Source: Phycomyces blakesleeanus NRRL 1555(-)
Taxonomy: Eukaryota > Mucoromycota > Mucoromycetes > Mucorales > Phycomycetaceae
Direction: 5' to 3'
NCBI RefSeq assembly: GCF_001638985.1
Contig: NW_017265149.1
Coordinates: 801,619-865,618, forward strand
Length of the DNA: 64,000 bases
In this document: positions 1 through 12,580 of the stretch, one piece after another
How the letters are laid out: every line of letters begins with the position of its first letter
How positions within the stretch are numbered: position 1 is the stretch's first letter
Made by a program: the position numbers and the translations under genes
Notes under the pieces: generated by a model
The model's input: the letters and a program-made list of their open reading frames with translations, nothing else
Databases searched by the model: none
Told to the model about the DNA's origin: nothing

Positions 1-253
1 CGGTCTGGTCTGGTCTGGTCTTGTCTAATTTATGTTGGCTATGATGACCATCATATTATATTATTGTTATTATTATATATCTAGCTTGTATATATTTTAT
101 ATTTCAATTAATAATAATAATAATTTGGCAAAAAGTTTGTTCCGTTCCAAAAAAAATATATATATAAAATAAAATAAAATAAAAGTATTGAAGAAAGGGT
201 TAGCAAATTCCGCTTATCTAAACAGGACAATGATACCAATCACACTCTAAACG

Positions 254-267
254 GTCACCATGGTAAC
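254..267. promoter_or_regulatory. X-box-like (RFX-type) motif
   Basis: The sequence GTCACC-AT-GGTAAC fits the RFX consensus GTNRCC-N(0-3)-RGYAAC. RFX/Crt1 factors bind such sites in fungi and animals. No gene start is visible within 4 kb on the plus side, so this may be chance or may belong to a gene left of the window. Confidence 0.3.
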
Positions 268-1242
268 ATAATAAACTGTATGTACCCTTGGCAACTACTT
301 TATCTAAATATACATATGTACTCATTACACAACAACAGTAATAACTAGCAACAGGTAACAGGTAACAGAACAAAGAAGGACAGTAAAGTATAAGTATTTT
401 TTTTTTTGTTTGTTTGTGATTCCAAGATCATGGTTCCTTTTTTTATTTTATTTTATTTTATTTTATTTATTTTGGACCGGGGTTGCTGAGTCCCCACACA
501 AGTAAAAGAAGAAGAAGAAGAAGAAAAAAAAATATGCTTCAAGTGCTACGATTCTTACACAATAAATCAAAAAAAAAAAAAGAAGGATACAGGACCAGCA
601 TTGTTTGTTTAAATGTCTCAATGTTCACTTTATCCATGCATACAGACATAAATATAAATAAATATGTACCTCTGTGTGTGGGTAGTGAGTATCTGTTTTT
701 AGGTTTCTGTCCAAAATAACTTTCTCTGTTTGATTCCAAAATAAAAAAAAAAAAGTAAAAGAGTAATCAAGGAATGAATGACATGTAATCTGTCTGTCTA
801 TTTGTCTATCTGCCTATCTATGTGTATATATTTAGCCTCAATTCAACACACTTTGATTAAAGTACAGACAAGGTACATCGATATCAATGAATAAATGAAA
901 AGATGCTCATTGATTCAATCTGATCTAATTTGATTTGATTTGATTGCATATTTTCCACGTGTTGATAAGAGATGTTAGCCATTCAAATCAAATGTCTCGA
1001 GAACAAATAATGATAATAATAAACAAACAAAATACAAGACAAATACTGTAAATATTACACACTAGAAAATTCCAAAAAAAATAATAAAATTTAGGGACAA
1101 ATATATATATAAAATATGCTATTCTTTAAACTATTGACACAATTGTATAATCATAAATAAATAGTATCAGTGCGTTTGAAAATAAAAAATAAAATAAAAT
1201 AAAGCATAAAAAAGATTCCAAACAAAATAGGAGGAATATACA

Positions 1243-1276
1243 TTTTTTTTTTTTTTTTTTTGGGGGGGGGGGGGGG
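1243..1276. repeat. Adjacent poly-T and poly-G tracts
   Basis: A run of about 19 T is followed directly by 15 G. Such homopolymers are prone to slippage and to sequencing-length error. Shorter G-runs lie near 7005-7018 and 7067-7079. Confidence 0.9.
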
Positions 1277-1982
1277 TTTGGTGGTAAATATGTAGGTAGG
1301 AAGAAGTATAAAAGTAGAGAAGTCTTTTTTTTTTTTTAAAAAAAAAGGGCAAATGTCTGGGTCTGAAATGGAACCCGGGTTTTAAAATATTATTTATAAG
1401 TTTAAATCAATAAAAACAGTAACAGATACGTCATCAATGGTTACTCTTCTTAATTTATACATATTCTAAATATATATATGTATATATATATAAATGTACT
1501 TCTTTAAGTTTCTTTTACTGGGATCAATCAAAAGTAAAAAGATCAAGCATAGATAAATAGAAGAAGTACCTCTATTTTAGAGTATTAAAACTCATCACAT
1601 AATTATCATATACAAAGAGAAAAAAAAAATCAAAAATCAAGATTTTACACACTATTTACAATTTTGCACTACTATACTTTCTTTTTGCGCTACTGCACAC
1701 AAAGAGAGAGAGAGAAGATATTTTTGGTTACCAAGAACCTTGAAATCATTTATCCTATTTGACGTCAGCGAACTAAAATAAAGTCAAGTCAACTCTCAAC
1801 TAATAGTAGCAAATACCAAAAGCACACAAGTCATGTTTAAAAAAGAAAAAGGAACTTTGGATTCTTTGTACGTCACTGTATTACTTGAATATCTTCTTAT
1901 ATTATTATTTTTTATTCCACAGAATCCAATAAAATCCAACCCAATAATAATGTAAAATTTCAGTATTTCAAAAAATCAAAGT

Positions 1983-2018
<36 letters not shown>

Positions 2019-4669
2019 AAGAAGAACACTACAGAACTAAAGATATTATGAAATTCCAGGGAAATCGACAATGTACCTTTATATATATATGTAAGAATAT
2101 GTTTATGTCTTTATGTATCTGTGAATTAATATTGAATATTGAATATTGAATACATTGTATGTAATGTAATGTTATGTAATGTAATGTATGTGTGGATATC
2201 TTCTTGCTCCTGTGCTTGCAATATTTTGTTTTCCATTTTACTACTTATTGGTATTGAAACCCCCCCCCCCTCCTCCTCCTCCCTCACCTCTCCCCCAACT
2301 TCTTTTCCCCTCCACAATTGAGGTACACCGATTATTTATCGAATGTTTAAAAAACAAGCAAACCAATAAAAAAAAATATATATACGAAAATGTATATGTG
2401 TCTACGTATACATACATATATATTTTAGACCTATTTGTCATTTCTATATTTCTATATTTGATTACCAACACATTATAGAAATTGGTCTAGATGTCTCGCA
2501 AATATTCCATTATATATACATACATACATTAGTGAGTGAGTATAGGTGTGCATAGTAATATTTTAATGTATCCAACAAATGAATAGACCAAGAATCACTA
2601 TCACTATCACTATCATTAGTGCTATTATTTTATAAAATAACCCAATAATCACAAATATACATATATGTATATAAAGGAGAGGTAGTATGAAGGTTAAGAT
2701 CAAGATAAAGGAGAATCCATTTTTTTTTGCTAGGAGGTCTATTGTCCAAATGAATATATGGATCTTGATCTTTCTTTAGATTCAAAAATAAACTGTTTCT
2801 CTTTGAGACCAGCCAAATTATTCACCATAGTAACACAAGCGCACAAAGATAGAGAGAAGAAATAGTATTATTCCTGTATTCTAGGTATATTTCCTGCTAT
2901 TGGTTGACTGTAGACATATAAATATCTTGCTGTTATTATTTTAGGGTCTATTAACAAGAATACCCGCAGAAAATACTAGTAGAGTCCAATATTCTACAGG
3001 AATCACAATGACAGTATCAATCTATAAAGCATAATGATGATAATGATGGTATTACTAATAAAAGAAAAAAAATGAATTTCAAATACCAATTCAATGCTAC
3101 TTCTTCTTGTTCTTCTTTTATATAAAAATAGATAAATGATTTCTCTTTTCCCCCCAAAAAAAAGAAAGAAAATACAGATCAATTTCATTCAAGAAGGTCA
3201 TTCGTTCTTTGACTGTAATATTTATTACAAGTCATTTTGTAAATAATTCATTTCGTTTACTTGTTCAATAAAGATAATTAAAATATTAGTCAACAGCATT
3301 ATTCTTTATATATATATATATATATATATATTTATAATTATTAATGCTGTATATTCTTTTCTGTATACTAACTCAATCAGGGTCCTCAAATCAAATATGT
3401 ATTAACAACAAAGCGGCCATTTCTCTCTTTCTTCATTTGATTTCTTATAACTGGCCTTTCCCCCCCAAAAAGAATAATAACAAGAAAAGAGGGAGAAGTA
3501 TTTATTAGCTATCATTGCCATTAGCATTAGCATTATCATTATCATTAGCATTGACATTCTTATTCTTATTTTTAATATAATAATAATAATAATAATAATT
3601 AGTCCAATTGATCTGCTCGTATTGCTTTTTTTTTTTGAAAAAAAAAAGATAGCAATGTTACCCTACTTCTTTCCTTTAGTGTATGTGTGGGCATTAAGTT
3701 CTGCAACAACAGCAACAAAAAGCACACAAATTGTTTAATAAATATAATGTTTCTCTCTTGCTTACATTCTCTTCTTTCTTTTGTGGATCTTGAAACCCTC
3801 CTGAATTATGTTTTATTTGGAAACTCCCTGAATTAGAGAATTGAATATCACTAATGTTACAAGCTTTATATTGTCAATTCATTTATATCAAATAAAATAT
3901 AAATCAATTAACAGCTATTGGCTTTTTACAAATCTATCTACACACACACACATATTATTTCATTCAATATTATCCCCTTGCAGTCAATGATATGTTTGTT
4001 GCTACTGCTGTTTTTGCGTCAATAATACATATAGGAGTAAGTATAAAAGCCCTTTTTATCTTCTTCTTCTTCTTTCTCTTTTTTATTATTATTTATGAAT
4101 ACTTGTAGACTGTTCTTTGGTGTGTACTACAAAGGAATACATATAAGAGAGAGAGAGAGAGAGAAAGAGGCGGTTGTACGACACGGCTTCCCTTAAAGAA
4201 ATATAGTTTACAGAATATATATCATATTCAAAAGTACAAGTAGATATGTTTATTTGGAGGGAAAACAAGCAAAAAAAGTCATACAAGTAAATCAAGGAAT
4301 AGAAAAAGAAAATGAATCCAACAAAAGAGGGCTGAATTGATGAGTAGGTCCAGGTATATGATATATAGGAGACAGCACAATATCTACATTTATAAGTGTA
4401 AAGAAACTTTCTTTAAAAAAGGAAAATCTTACAACCTCGCCGTTTGTCGTGTTACTCATAAACAAGTTCAACCAAAAAGGTTTATCACACACACACACAG
4501 AGAGAGAGAGAGACAAACAAGCTTTTAAGGAGACAATGAAAGTAAAACTAAAAGCAAAATAAAGAAACATGGTATTCTTACACAAGAAAGTAGATAAATC
4601 CTATTCTTATTTTTTTTCTCTCTCTCTTTTTCTCTTTCTTTATTATTGACATATATATATAATTTATTA

Positions 4670-6136
4670 ATGATAGTTAATGGTTCAGAAGATGCAATGT
4701 CAGTCAGAATGCAGCTTCCGTCTGGTGTAGTTGGGCCAGACGTACTCGAGATAGTTTCTGAAGTCATATCCTTGACTTGTATCACAGTCCTCGGTGTCGC
4801 AATGGGCTCAAAAACGTATGGAGAGCAGATAAAGACAGTGAACTATGGGCGAGTCCTGGTCATTCTGTTGTATTTCCTCTCCTGGGCATTTGCAACCACA
4901 TCAGTAGTCCTGGTATCTACGAACAACAGTATGTATGAATTATCTATATTTATAAACATATAATATCTTTATGTACTAACCAATACTCTAGATAACATGA
5001 TTTCTTGTACATTGGCTATGCTCACATGCGATATCTTTTATGCTGGCAGTAAAGTGGCAATCTATGCATGGTAAATATAGAATCTAATATATTTCTTATC
5101 AATTTTAATTAATTTTATGTATATATGTATATGTATATTGGTCGATTCTTATTTTATTTTTTTACAAAAGGTTAGTAGAGAGAGTTCATCTAGTAACAGC
5201 CGTAAAGACAACACGTCTCAAGACATGTGAATACAGAGTCCATGTATTACTGCTGTGTCCATATATAATCATCTTTGCTCTTATGGTAAGTTTATATTTC
5301 TACAATAATAACAGCAATGTACTTTAATATTTATAGCAGCCTTGAATAAAATTCTTATAATAAATCCTAAATATGTATTTTGGAGGTTTTTTTTTTTTTT
5401 TTAGCTTGCATACAGAAATATCTATCTTGAGCCAGATGGTAAATGTACCATTGGATTACAACCGGTTGCCAGTGTTCCATTACTGGTAATTTTTAGCAAA
5501 AATACAGATATATATATATATATATATTAAATACTACTTTAAACGCATAACAAGGATACTTAAAAAAATCATTAAATATCTCACTATCTCTCTATTTTAA
5601 TCCTTAATATTTTTCTTTTATCTGACTACTTGATCTGTTGAACTTGCCTGTTTGTGTATCTATCGGTCTACCAATTCGTGCAACATTTCTAATATGTCCA
5701 ATATGCCTATCTTTCTATTTTATATGATAGGTTTACGATTTTGTATGTAATTAACATAATTGAAATATGTTTGTGTGCACAAGCATATTTTTTTTTATTT
5801 TATTTTTTATTGTTAAACTAAGAATTTCAAAAAATAATAATAATATTGTTTGATAGTTATTTAACCTTTATTTGACCTGGCTGTTTATGAGACCGTTGAT
5901 GAACGTTGGTCGTAATTCGCGCATGGACTGGCGAAGATCGAGACTGTACAAACTGGCCCGTCGTACACTTGTAGCCTCTCTGGTATCTCTCTTGGTGTCC
6001 TTTGCCAATGTGTTGGTTGTTGTGATTACTCAAGGTCATGAAAGAGGACTAGTGTGTTTGACCATGTGCACGGTTGATGTAACTGTAAGAATATGAATTT
6101 ATTATATACTATCTACCATTCTTATCATTCTTTTTC

Positions 6137-6168
<32 letters not shown>

Positions 6169-6528
6169 GGTAAATGTTGTTACAGTACATTGGGCAAGTA
6201 CAATTTTATTTTGTTTTGTTTTGTCGCTTAGACTAAAAAAAAAAAGATTGTATATCTAATGTCTAATTGTTTACTTGATGTATAGGTAACCACATCTACT
6301 TCTCGTAAGAACAAGGATCCTCGACAAAAGGCTGTCAATAGGGCTGACAATACAGCTACGGAAATAATGACCTTTGATACTGGAGAGCCAGGAACAAAGT
6401 CTCAAAAGATCATCAAGAATTCTTCACCCATGCCACATATTGATAGTCTTTCTTACGACAATGACAGTGACAGTGGACGATCGATCCAGACATCAAACAC
6501 TAGTGCAAAACCCCTTCACCGATACTGA
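4670..6528 (+). CDS. Seven-transmembrane, GPCR-like membrane protein
   Basis: The gene model joins 4670-4928, 4992-5070, 5171-5285, 5405-5485, 5731-5742, 5857-6084, 6170-6193 and 6286-6528, giving 346 residues in one frame. Seven hydrophobic segments can be read in order: LEIVSEVISLTCITVLGVA, a second around VLVILLYFLSWAFATTS, a third around CTLAMLTCDIFYAGSKVAIY, then HVLLLCPYIIIFALM, VASVPLLVYDFLFNLYLTW, LVASLVSLLVSFANVLVVVI and LVCLTMCTVDVTVNVVTV. The N-terminus is short. The Ser/Asp-rich C-terminal tail of about 80 residues resembles a cytoplasmic signalling tail. The topology suggests a receptor-like protein at the cell surface; the ligand and G-protein coupling are unknown. The ATG at 4670 is the first in frame after an upstream stop-rich region. 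Two splice oddities are a 12-nt exon at 5731-5742 (skipping it also keeps frame) and a GC-AG intron starting at 6194. Confidence 0.75.
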
Positions 6529-9500
6529 TCTATTATAAAAGATTAAATAGAGAGAAAAGAAAATCTATATATGAATATAATCATGATTGTGATTTCTCTC
6601 TATCTATTGATCTATTGATCTCTTTTCTATAATAATTATATATTTAATTTAATTTATTGTTCCTTTCTCTTTCTCTTTTTTTTTTGTATATAAAAAAAAA
6701 AGAAAATGGTATAATCTTTCTATATTCACATTCTAATTTCTATAATAAATAAATAAAAAAGTCTAATTTAATGGAATTCGATTGAATTGAATCTTTACGC
6801 CTTTAGGATAAAACTGCTCAGTTTAGAAAATTTATTCACTTTAATAAAATCAATAGAAAAATATATATTTTCTGTATCTGATGTTATTGTTATTATTATC
6901 CTTGTTGATCCGAATCAGATCTATATAATGATTCAACGTTCTTTCTTTTGTTCTTTATATTTATATATATTATGTATATATATAATAAAATAAAAAGGAA
7001 AATGAGGGGGGAGGGGGGGTTTGAATGGTAATAATATATAAATTTTAGATCTATAGAAGAGATCTTGGGGGGGGGGGGGAGTGTAAAAAGAAAAAGAAAG
7101 AAAAAGGAACCACGTAAATTTTTATTTTTTTTTGGTTTATCAGATGGTGGAGTTGATTTGATCTTTTAGGTATTCATTGGCTACTATTATTTTCATTCTT
7201 ATTGATTGTTCTATAGCTAACAGTAAAACGATGGCAACAAACAATAAGAATGTATAAATTGACAATTGATAAGTAACGATGGCAACAGTCATCGGTATCC
7301 AAACTAATGGCATGTTTGTCTGTATACTTTTTCATAAAAATGTTAAAATAATTGCGTTTAACAAGACTAAAAAAATAAATAAAAATTAAGTCAGGGTCCA
7401 TATAATTTTTTTTTTCTATTTAAATTTCTTTTTTCTACAAATCAGCCAAACAAAAAAAACAAATCCAATACACAGGCACAAATATTGTTGTAATTGCTGA
7501 TTCTTTCTTTTTTTTTTTTTTTTGGTATATAAAAAATAAAATAAAAAAGATCTGATAAGATATTTCTGCAAGGTGTAACACCAACTTTTTTTTTGGCAGC
7601 ACACAAAAAAAACACATTTAACCGGAGATTAAACTTTGTTTACATAAAAGAAACAAAGAAACAAAATTCAAATTCAAACTCAAATTCAAATTCAAATCTA
7701 CAAAGGACACACATATATTTATTTTACGAACACACACAAACAAACACAAAATAAAATAAAAAGACAACGTCATTTGTGACTCATTTGTCATGATCGAGGC
7801 ACAGCCAATAAGGTTTATCCTGAGATCTAAAAGTGCCTTGCTGGGTTGAAGCTTGACAACGGACCATTGGCAGTTTTACCTCTAACTTTTTTATTTTTGA
7901 ATCTAATGAGAAAAAAAAAAGGGGGGAGAAGAAAAGGGAGAAAAGGGAGAAAAGGGAAATGAAAGGGAAAACCAGTGGAATTTCAAAAGCAAGATATCAT
8001 TATTGCTGTTGTTGTTTCAATAAAACCCACGCATATATATACTGAAAAGGTGACCTTGCTATTGGATATCGATGTTATGATTAATAGTAGTAGGAGTGAT
8101 ATGTATAATGTACTCATTTTACTGTTAGAAATACCAACAAATGATGAATTGCTTATAATACTACAAACAACGTGTCAATTAAATAAGATCTATGCATATA
8201 CATATACATATATGTTTGTGCGTGTGAGAAAGCGTGTCTTGTTGAATACAACATTCTTAAATGTTTATTTTGTACTTATGGTTGCCATGGATCCAGACTT
8301 TCTTTCTTTTATTGATTGATATACTTATTTTTTGTGCTTATAAAAAACCAAGCTAAATTTGATTGTATTGTAATAAGAAGAGTGCTATACTACAATATTC
8401 TTATATATTTAAAGATATAGATATAAAGAAAAGTAAAAAGAAGCATATAAGCAAGCATTGATTGCTTTCATTATTATTATTTTGGGGATTTAGGGTAATG
8501 TAAAGTCCATTGTGTTTCAATTTGAAAGTTCAATGATTTCATTTGAATTATCCAATACCAAATAGAATACAGCATTCATTTTAATAATAATCGTGCCCTG
8601 ATGCTTAAAAGACTTTCTTTGGCCAGCACATTATATTGTAGTGTATCAGAATAAAATACAAACATACAGCCATAAAAATATACTGTATTATATATTAAAT
8701 TTTAAATGAAAGTTACGATTGGCTAGATAAGAAGGTCTCGGACAAGCAAAAATAATAATAATAATAATAATATATATATATATATAATGAAATTTAGATT
8801 ACACTGCAAAAACTGTGTATAATCTTCCTTCTGGTTCTTGTTGTTTATATTATACATATATACATGTAATATACACATGCTCTTTTACAGATTGTAGAAT
8901 CGTCCAATAAGATTCATTAGATCTATCCACACACGCACATACTCGCGCACGCACACTTTTTCTTTCTTTTACCATTAAAATAATAATAAAACTCATCTAA
9001 TTTTATCCAGGTACAGCTAATTAAACATGTACACAGCACACAAATAAAATCTATCAATCTACTGATTTATCTATTAATCAGTCAATCAATCGATCAAGAA
9101 AAAGAAAAAGAAAGACAAAGTCCGTGCTTATTTTCCGTAAACCCCACAAGCCGTCTGTTCTCTTTAGTTTTATTTTGCTCTCTATTTATTGTCTGGTGTA
9201 TTAACAGACCCCGCGATATCACGTTCCGTGACTGTGTGATAAGCACTCCAGGTACCACAAAGAAATAAAGAAAATTTGGGGGGAGACGGATACGGAGACG
9301 AGAAAGAGGATTCTTTTGATTGTCCTTAGGATTAAATACATTGGACTCAATCAAAAATAAATAAATAAAATTAAAATATAAATGCTTGGATTTTGGTATC
9401 TGTCGACATTATTTTTTTCTTCTTCTATAATTAAAGATTTAATATGTTCAGGCTATTGCAGTAATAATGATAATATTTTCTGTTTTTAGGGTTTTCACAG

Positions 9501-10911
9501 AAACAAAAGGACATTTCAACTACTTGTATTCTTTATCTTTATTTTCATTGTGTGTATAATATATATATATATATATATATATATTTCACCCTAAAATATA
9601 CTTAATCATGCATTTCTCACAAATCTTATTACATGTTCTAGCCAAATTATAATAATATCCTTAAAGGAATAATAAAACAAAAGATAGAGAGAAGGGGCGA
9701 AGGGAAATAGGAGCAAAAAGAAGCAGAAGAAGTAGAAGAAAAAGGATTAAGATGATGATATTAATGTCCCATCTTCTTAGCTAGCAATAATGATAATCAT
9801 CACAAGAAAACACAATTTTCATTTGTATAGTTTCTCGCACGGCTCTTTCTCTCTCTCTCTCTCTGCAAGGGACTAGTCTTTGATATACATATATATTTTT
9901 GAAAGAAAACGTGTTTGAGGATCTCTTTTCTCTTTCTTTCTATAGAGCCAAACTAGTACTTTTACCTATAGTACAATATAATTATTTTAGATGATGTTGA
10001 TCAATTATACCTTTTTTAAAAGAAAACTCTAAATTTCAATCTGTTTTCAGTGGGTATTTATTGATATAGAATTTTTGTAATAACAATAAACAATATGAAA
10101 TAGTGCTTGGAATGTTTCAAATGTGTAAAAGGAAAAGGGGAAATTGGTTATTACCATTATTGAAAGCCAAGAAGAAGGTATATCATTAGTGTTGGTGTAT
10201 GCATGTATGTTCTCCCAGTTCAATAATACATAATGACGTACAATGAAAGAGAGTTCTGGGAAACATGCAAGCTTTTAATTATTGTTGTTGTTGTTTCACT
10301 CATACAGAGTCAATAGAGAAATAAAGAAACTAAATAAGGAATATTTGGACATTTGCTTTAGGATTTAGATTTGATTCGGGGTACATCTACATACAAATAT
10401 GCATGTATCTATATGTATCGTGTTATCTTTAAACAAGTTGTAATCCGGATCTTAATTACCTTGATTTGGCTTGGTTTTTGTGCTCATTCAAAATTATTCA
10501 TTATCCTCCTCCTTAGTTTTTTGTACCTTTTATAACATGATAATTATAACAATCAAAAGGCAAAAACTGATTTGAAATACTTTATAAAGAGAATGAATAC
10601 CAAAAAAAAAAACAAATCAAGATTTTACACAATAATAATAGTAAAATATATATATTGATTGAATAGCATCAAGGACAACAAATTATAATTGTATAATTAT
10701 ATATATTTTTTTTGAGGGGGTTTGGGTTTGGGTTTGATTCTTTTTTTTTTTTTTTTTTTTTTTTTGGAGAAAAGGGGGAGTGTAGTTATGATGGTGGTGG
10801 TGGTGGTGGTAGTGATGATGATGATGATAATGAAGTTAAAAAAAAATAAAAGAGAAAGGGAATGTGGTGAGTAAATGAGCAAGTGAGTGAGTGGGTTTAT
10901 GTTAGATACGT
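6529..10911. other. Long AT-rich intergenic region
   Basis: No gene is supported apart from one possible terminal exon described separately at 7781-7902. A plus-strand frame at 7975-8319 is open for 114 codons, but it lacks an ATG at its start and its composition is unlike the neighbouring proteins. The region holds G-runs, purine-rich GGGAGAAAA repeats (7921-7973), (TA)n near 9560-9584 and (TGG/TGA)n near 10795-10830. A GC-richer patch at 9190-9260 could be promoter DNA, but no gene can be attached to it. Confidence 0.6.
7781..7902 (-). other. Possible terminal exon of an unseen small gene
   Basis: On the minus strand an 80-nt pyrimidine-rich tract ends in CTCATTAG, an excellent splice acceptor, followed by a GC-richer segment. 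Two phases are open. One encodes a basic C-terminus with KKVRGKTANGPLSSFNPARH and stops at 7827. The other encodes about 38 residues including PMVRCQASTQQGTFRSQDKP and stops at 7781. I cannot find the upstream exons. It may instead be a non-coding RNA segment or chance. Confidence 0.25.
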
Positions 10912-12139
10912 TTAGGTAGCCTTCTTGATCTTAAAGTTCTTGGAGGCAAAGGTACAGTCCTCATCAGACTTCTTGGATGAGACGACAAGTCCATAGTAGT
11001 AGCTTGCACTCTCATCAACAGGGTTGGCCTGGGGTAGGACAACCTGGTCTTTGATGGTCACAATGTTGGTGAAGCTCTCGTCGCCAGTCCAGACAGTATC
11101 GACCAGCTCGTCTTCTTCAGTGTCGCCCTTGACCTTGTAGAGGAGAACTTTCTTGAGAGTGCCGGTCTGGGAAGACGAGTCACGTTCGGCAATGATGGCT
11201 GCATGCTCACCCTCTGTGTAGACCTTACCCTCCTTGGGAGACTTGACTTCCAGACCAAAGCAGCCCTTAAAGTGCTCAGGGTGGTAGTATGCAGCATTGT
11301 TCAAGGCCTGGCTGTATTGAGTCGAGCCATCATCATTGGTGTGCAGACCAGTGGTGACCTTGAATGTGTGGGTTGTTTCCAAGCAATCTGGACCATGTTG
11401 ACCATTGATCTGATTTGTGACCCAGACACTATATATATATAAAATAATAAAAATTTTAATTACAGTTTTAGTATTCCAGTCAAGTTATTTTTAGTCATTA
11501 TTGGTTATTTTATGATCAAGTTTAATTAGTCAAAAATAGTTAAGCTAATACAATGAATTTTACCGGTAGTAGTAAAGACCTGCAGAGGCATTCTGGGGGA
11601 TTGTGTCAGGGATCGATGCCTGCTGGTTCAATTCATAGCTTCCGTGCCAGACGTTCTTTACATACTGAGCCTGTCCAGTAGCCGATACCGAGTAAAGCTG
11701 TCAAATACAATAAAAATGAAATATTAATTCAAGAAAAAAAATATTTGTATGTATGTATATGTAAAAGTGCGTAGTATTCTTACATCAAGACCTGTGACGG
11801 TCTTTGTGTGTGCATCAGGTACTCTGTCTAATAATAAAATAAAACAAATAAAAAGGCATCTATCTTTAGTATGTTGAATCGTTTGTTAGACGATAACTTA
11901 CTGACTGTGACCTTTGCTTCTGAACCAGCAACGAATACAGCGTTCTCATCGGGAGAGGGTACAGTCAGACCTATGGATCATCGATAGTTGATTTAATGTC
12001 TGGATCGGTTTGAATATATTAAATAAAATAATGTACCTTTGCACCACTCTTTAATTGCATCGGCGTACTCGTCTGCCTTGGTAAGGGTAACACAGCTGGC
12101 AAGAAGGACGGCAGAGAGTGTGGCAAGAGAGAATCTCAT
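10912..12139 (-). CDS. Secreted protein with two Ig-like domains (Kre9/Knh1-like)
   Basis: Five exons, read in order of translation: 12139-12037, 11970-11902, 11827-11784, 11697-11564 and 11428-10912, giving 288 residues in one frame. It begins with a signal peptide (MRFSLATLSAVLLASC, cleavage plausibly after TKA). Two similar domains of about 110 residues follow. Each has a pattern of Gly/Val-rich strands, a VW-x-G motif (VWHGSYE and VWTGDES), an I-x-D-x(2)-x-P stretch, a YYY tripeptide (GLYYYRV, SYYYGLV), a late Cys and a closing F-K-[IV]. This internal repeat resembles the fungal Kre9/Knh1-type Ig-fold of cell-wall and GPI proteins. That family link is inferred from pattern only. No GPI signal is evident, so it is probably secreted or wall-associated. 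A related single-domain gene lies just upstream on the same strand. Confidence 0.75.
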
Positions 12140-12500
12140 ATTGTGTATAAAAGGTAAGAAGAAGAAGAAGAAGAAGAAGAAGGGGTGGGGGAAAAAGAGA
12201 GGGAAAGAAATAGAGAAAGAAAGGAAAAAAAAATTATATAAAATAAATAAAATAAATATTTAACCAACTAACTAAAAAAAGAATAAAAAAATTATAAAAA
12301 TAAATAAGTAGAGAGATAAAAATAAAACTTGGAGGAGATTGAACAAGTCAAAAGGGGGTGGGATTAGGAAAGGTGGGGGAAATAAAGAAAGGTAAGTAAG
12401 GGGTATAGAAATAAAAGAAAAGAAATACGATACCTAAAATCAAGAACAGATACACAAAGAATAGAAGAATAGAAGAAGTGTATGGTGTCAATTGCTCAAT

Positions 12501-12543
<43 letters not shown>

Positions 12544-12580
12544 ATCTTGTTTTATTTTTTATTTTTTAAAATTTATTTAT
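12140..12580. other. Intergenic, upstream of the two-domain secreted gene
   Basis: AT-rich DNA with (GAA)n near 12158-12180, a purine-rich tract and (TA)n flanked by CA repeats near 12500-12540. Nothing coding is seen. Confidence 0.7.

Larger units (their letters stand above)
1..4669. other. Long AT-rich intergenic region, no gene recognised
   Basis: I find no convincing coding exon on either strand. The reading frames present are short and come from low-complexity DNA such as C-runs, (GAA)n and (TA)n. The stretch contains a GGTCT tandem at the very start, many poly-A/T tracts, (TA)n blocks near 1986-2014 and 3307-3332, a C-run followed by CCT repeats near 2259-2310, and (ATT)n or (ATC)n trinucleotide runs near 3510-3600. 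Scattered candidate regulatory sites include an X-box-like motif and a full CRE (TGACGTCA at 1760-1767), with no gene close enough to assign them to. A non-coding RNA here cannot be excluded by eye. Confidence 0.7.

Noticed and set aside
2188..2478. Open frame with a proline run
   Set aside because: It is created by a C-run/CCT microsatellite; no protein-like sequence, no conserved motif.
7975..8319. 114-codon plus-strand frame
   Set aside because: Unusually long for AT-rich DNA, but starts without ATG, has no domain-like pattern and contains (TA/CA) repeats; left unannotated.
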